DNA from: Mongoliitalea daihaiensis
GTDB taxonomy: Bacteria > Bacteroidota > Bacteroidia > Cytophagales > Cyclobacteriaceae
Length of the DNA stretch: 64,000 nt
Direction: 5' to 3'
Assembly: GCF_021596945.1 (NCBI RefSeq)
Contig: NZ_CP063779.1
Location: forward strand, 1,339,592 to 1,403,591
In this document: piece by piece, positions 62,106 to 64,000 of the stretch
Layout: the number at the start of each line of letters is the position of its first letter
How positions within the stretch are numbered: the first letter of the stretch is position 1
The notes under the pieces: model-generated
Database searches by the model: none
What the model saw: only the letters and a program-made list of their open reading frames with translations
Told to the model about the DNA's origin: nothing
Made by a program: the position numbers and the translations under genes

Positions 62106-63302
62106 ATGGAAAAGAAATTACCTGTAACCGTACTCAGTGGCTTTTTGGGAGCCGGAAAAACAACCTTGCTAAACCATATTCTTCATAACAAGGAGGGCCT
62201 CAAAGTGGCCGTGATTGTCAATGACATGAGTGAAGTCAATGTGGATGCTCAATTGGTGAGAAGTGAAAATACCCTTTCCAGAACAGAGGAAAAGTTGGTA
62301 GAAATGAGCAATGGTTGCATTTGTTGTACGCTCCGCGAAGATTTGATGCTGGAAGTAGAGCGTTTGGCCAAGGAAAATCGCTTTGATTATTTGTTGATAG
62401 AAAGTACGGGTATATCAGAACCATTGCCTGTTGCTCAGACCTTCAGTTTCGTAGATGAAGAAAAGGGGATTGACCTCTCTAAATTTAGCCGTTTAGACAC
62501 TTTAGTGACCGTGGTAGATGCCTTTAATTTTCATAAAGATTTTGGTTCGGCGGATACGGTATATTCCAAAATGCTTAACGATGATCCAGAAGATCAGCGA
62601 TCCATCGTAAATCTATTAACAGATCAGATTGAGTTTGCCAATGTGATCATTATCAACAAAGCTGATTTGGTTTCCAAAGAAACCGTGGAGGAATTGGCTG
62701 CGATCATTCACAAGTTAAATCCAGGTGCAAAGATCATCAGCACTTCCAATAGTAAAGTAGATCCTAAAGAAATTCTCAATACTGGTTATTTTGATTTTGA
62801 GGAGGCTTCCAATTCTGCGGGTTGGCAAGAAGAACTCCAAAAAGACCATCATACGCCAGAAACGGAGGAGTATGGAATTTCTTCCTTTGTTTTCAGAAAC
62901 AAGAAACCGTTTCATCCCCAGCGATTTTGGAAGTACATCTCAGAAAACTGGCCTGCCGGAGTCATCAGAAGTAAGGGACTTTTCTACATTGCTTCCAGAA
63001 AAGATCAGGCACTTTCCTGGTCCCAAGCAGGAGGTTCCTTGAAAGCAGAACCTATAGGGGTTTGGTGGGCTAGCATGCCTTTCAAAGAACGAACAAGCTA
63101 TGCTTCCTACATTGAAAATCAGGAATACATTGAATCCAAATGGGATAAGATCTTCGGAGACCGAATGAACGAGCTTGTCTTGATCGGACAGGACTTGGAT
63201 CAGGTGCAGATTATCAAGGAACTAGAAGGATGCCTGTTGAATAATTTGGAACTAGCAGAATACCTTAAGGGTAAAAAGTTTACGGATAATTGGCCGATTT
63301 AA
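62106..63302 (+). CDS. CobW/COG0523-family metallochaperone GTPase
   Basis: 398 residues. P-loop [15 protein letters not shown] (residues 12-26), metal-binding [11 protein letters not shown] (C71, C73, C74), Walker [14 protein letters not shown] and guanine motif NKAD (IIINKADLV). The CobW C-terminal domain follows at about 280-390 ([23 protein letters not shown], as a region). COG0523 GTPases deliver zinc or other metals to client enzymes and are often zinc-starvation genes. This fits the upstream palindrome and the second CobW-type gene at the right edge. Confidence 0.92.
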   Translation: MEKKLPVTVLSGFLGAGKTTLLNHILHNKEGLKVAVIVNDMSEVNVDAQLVRSENTLSRTEEKLVEMSNGCICCTLREDLMLEVERLAKENRFDYLLIESTGISEPLPVAQTFSFVDEEKGIDLSKFSRLDTLVTVVDAFNFHKDFGSADTVYSKMLNDDPEDQRSIVNLLTDQIEFANVIIINKADLVSKETVEELAAIIHKLNPGAKIISTSNSKVDPKEILNTGYFDFEEASNSAGWQEELQKDHHTPETEEYGISSFVFRNKKPFHPQRFWKYISENWPAGVIRSKGLFYIASRKDQALSWSQAGGSLKAEPIGVWWASMPFKERTSYASYIENQEYIESKWDKIFGDRMNELVLIGQDLDQVQIIKELEGCLLNNLELAEYLKGKKFTDNWPI

Positions 63303-63456
63303 GTAGTGTTCGATAATGTATTTGTTTCCAAGGAAAGTTAAATTTTGGAGGTTATTGCTAGCAAGTTTTTATTTAGTTTGATTTCAAATTATTGAAATTC
63401 AAAACCTTAAGGGCTCTTTTTGTGTATTTGGAGTAGCAACCAAAAACAAAAAAATC

Positions 63457-63684
63457 ATGGAAAATACTTGTTCAAACTGTAATCACTGGGCGCCAAATGC
63501 ACCCGTGGTAGCCAAGAGAGAAAATTATGGCGAATGCAATAAGCTAAGCCATCTTGAGTCAGAAATGGATCCTGACTTTATTATCCCAGTCCTGAATGAT
63601 GGCAAACCATTGGCTTCCAATACCAAATCAATTGAATTTATTACTGGAGCAAGTTTTGGATGCAATCAGTTTGCTAAAGCTTAA
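63457..63684 (+). CDS. Small cysteine-rich protein
   Basis: 75 residues. CSNCNHW at the N-terminus (C5, C8), YGECNKLSH (C27) and a C-terminal GASFGCNQF (C69) give four cysteines suited to one zinc or iron atom. No signal peptide. I do not recognise a family. Its position between two CobW-domain genes hints at a metal-store or zinc-linked role. A terminator follows. Confidence 0.75.
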   Translation: MENTCSNCNHWAPNAPVVAKRENYGECNKLSHLESEMDPDFIIPVLNDGKPLASNTKSIEFITGASFGCNQFAKA

Positions 63685-63694
63685 TTTTGATTTT

Positions 63695-63730
63695 ACCATG
63701 GCTGTAGAAGGCCATGGTTTTATTTTTATT
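63695..63730 (+). terminator. Terminator of the small cysteine protein gene
   Basis: ACCATGGC (63695-63702) and GCCATGGT (63711-63718) form a perfect 8-bp stem followed by T-rich sequence. It may also serve the convergent gene. Confidence 0.8.
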
Positions 63731-63756
63731 TTAAACTCCACATAGCTTTTTTGAGC

Positions 63757-64000
63757 TTAAGCAGTCGCTTGAGCTTTATTCGCAATAGTTTTAGCAAGAA
63801 TCCTTTCTAAGCCATTTCTTTCGATCCCTTTTCCAATAAAGACCAGTACATTTGGGCTCTTTTTCTGAGTGTCAAATTTGGAGAAACTCACGGTATTTCC
63901 AGTAGATTGCACAAGGATAGGATGATCTTCTCCAGCTACCTTCACAAATCCTTTGACTCTATACACTTGGTGATAGGAAAGGAAAAGTGTCATGGATAAG
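63757..64000 (-). CDS. CobW C-terminal-domain protein, 3' end (partial)
   Basis: The open frame continues through the right edge of the window with no stop, so only the last 81 codons are seen. The block VYRVKGFVKVAGEDHPILVQST and then FSKFDTQKKSPNVLVFIGKGIERNGLERIL is the CobW C-terminal domain. It is thus probably a second COG0523 GTPase, convergent with the small cysteine protein. The GTPase part is outside the window. Confidence 0.82.
   Translation of the reverse strand, partial: LSMTLFLSYHQVYRVKGFVKVAGEDHPILVQSTGNTVSFSKFDTQKKSPNVLVFIGKGIERNGLERILAKTIANKAQATA

Overview
The window comes from a member of the Bacteroidota, most likely the Cytophagales and close to Cyclobacteriaceae; the family placement is inference. 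The reasons are Bacteroidota-type promoters (TTTG, 19 bases, TAnnTTTG), an AT-rich genome with long repeat-filled intergenic spaces, a FecI/FecR/TonB-receptor/DUF4249 operon, DUF4252 and DUF6428 proteins, a PorE-like lipoprotein, and many short secreted proteins with signal peptides ending in A-Q. One tRNA gene (tRNA-Phe) is present and there is no rRNA.

Layout. 1-8.9 kb: the end of murQ, an RsuA-family pseudouridine synthase with a very long low-complexity N-terminus, two related secreted proteins, an ECF sigma/anti-sigma operon that also encodes three secreted proteins, tRNA-Phe, and a membrane-bound iron-sulfur electron carrier with its CCG-domain partner. 8.9-17.6 kb: a broken DUF4143 ATPase behind a 33-bp-period repeat array, diaminopropionate ammonia-lyase, a four-domain OmpA lipoprotein, small membrane proteins, and a first long tandem array (about 205-217 bp units). 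17.6-24.5 kb: a fluoride riboswitch upstream of a CLC-F type antiporter, an M16 protease, a pnuC/nicotinamide riboside kinase pair and a fatty-acid desaturase. 24.5-27 kb: a second tandem array (ten units of 164-172 bp, plus degenerate ones) that encloses a GxxExxY gene. 27-42.5 kb: housekeeping and accessory metabolism, including SDR, a RES/Xre toxin-antitoxin pair, coaX, an M23 peptidase, threonine dehydratase, an aldo-keto reductase/RidA fusion with its permease, an SNF2 helicase and purU. 42.5-44 kb: an intact DUF4143 ATPase bracketed on both sides by two copies of a 32-bp repeat. 45-50.2 kb: the Fec-type sigma/anti-sigma/TonB-receptor/lipoprotein operon. 50.3-54.2 kb: an ABC permease, a probable gene remnant and small envelope proteins.

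54.3-64 kb is a metal and metalloid block. An arsR/DUF6428/arsC/acr3 operon reads leftward. Divergent from it, a second arsR, a small thioredoxin-like protein and an ArsP/SO_0444-type permease read rightward, followed by two secreted acetolactate-decarboxylase-like proteins, one of them fused to an FmdE-like domain, and a DinB protein. Then come a CobW-family GTPase behind a perfect palindrome, a small cysteine protein, and the end of a second CobW-domain gene. Two ArsR-type operators lie in the intergenic region at 57.6-57.7 kb.

The most unusual signals are non-coding. A small hairpin with a TGTC or TGAC loop and stems that change on both sides together recurs about 18 times, in both tandem arrays and in scattered intergenic spots; a nuclease-like GxxExxY gene sits inside the largest array. 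Separately, two DUF4143 ATPase loci each carry their own unrelated short repeat with almost the same period (32 and 33 bp). The secreted AlsD-like/FmdE fusion next to ArsR and a permease is the best candidate for an undescribed protein system.
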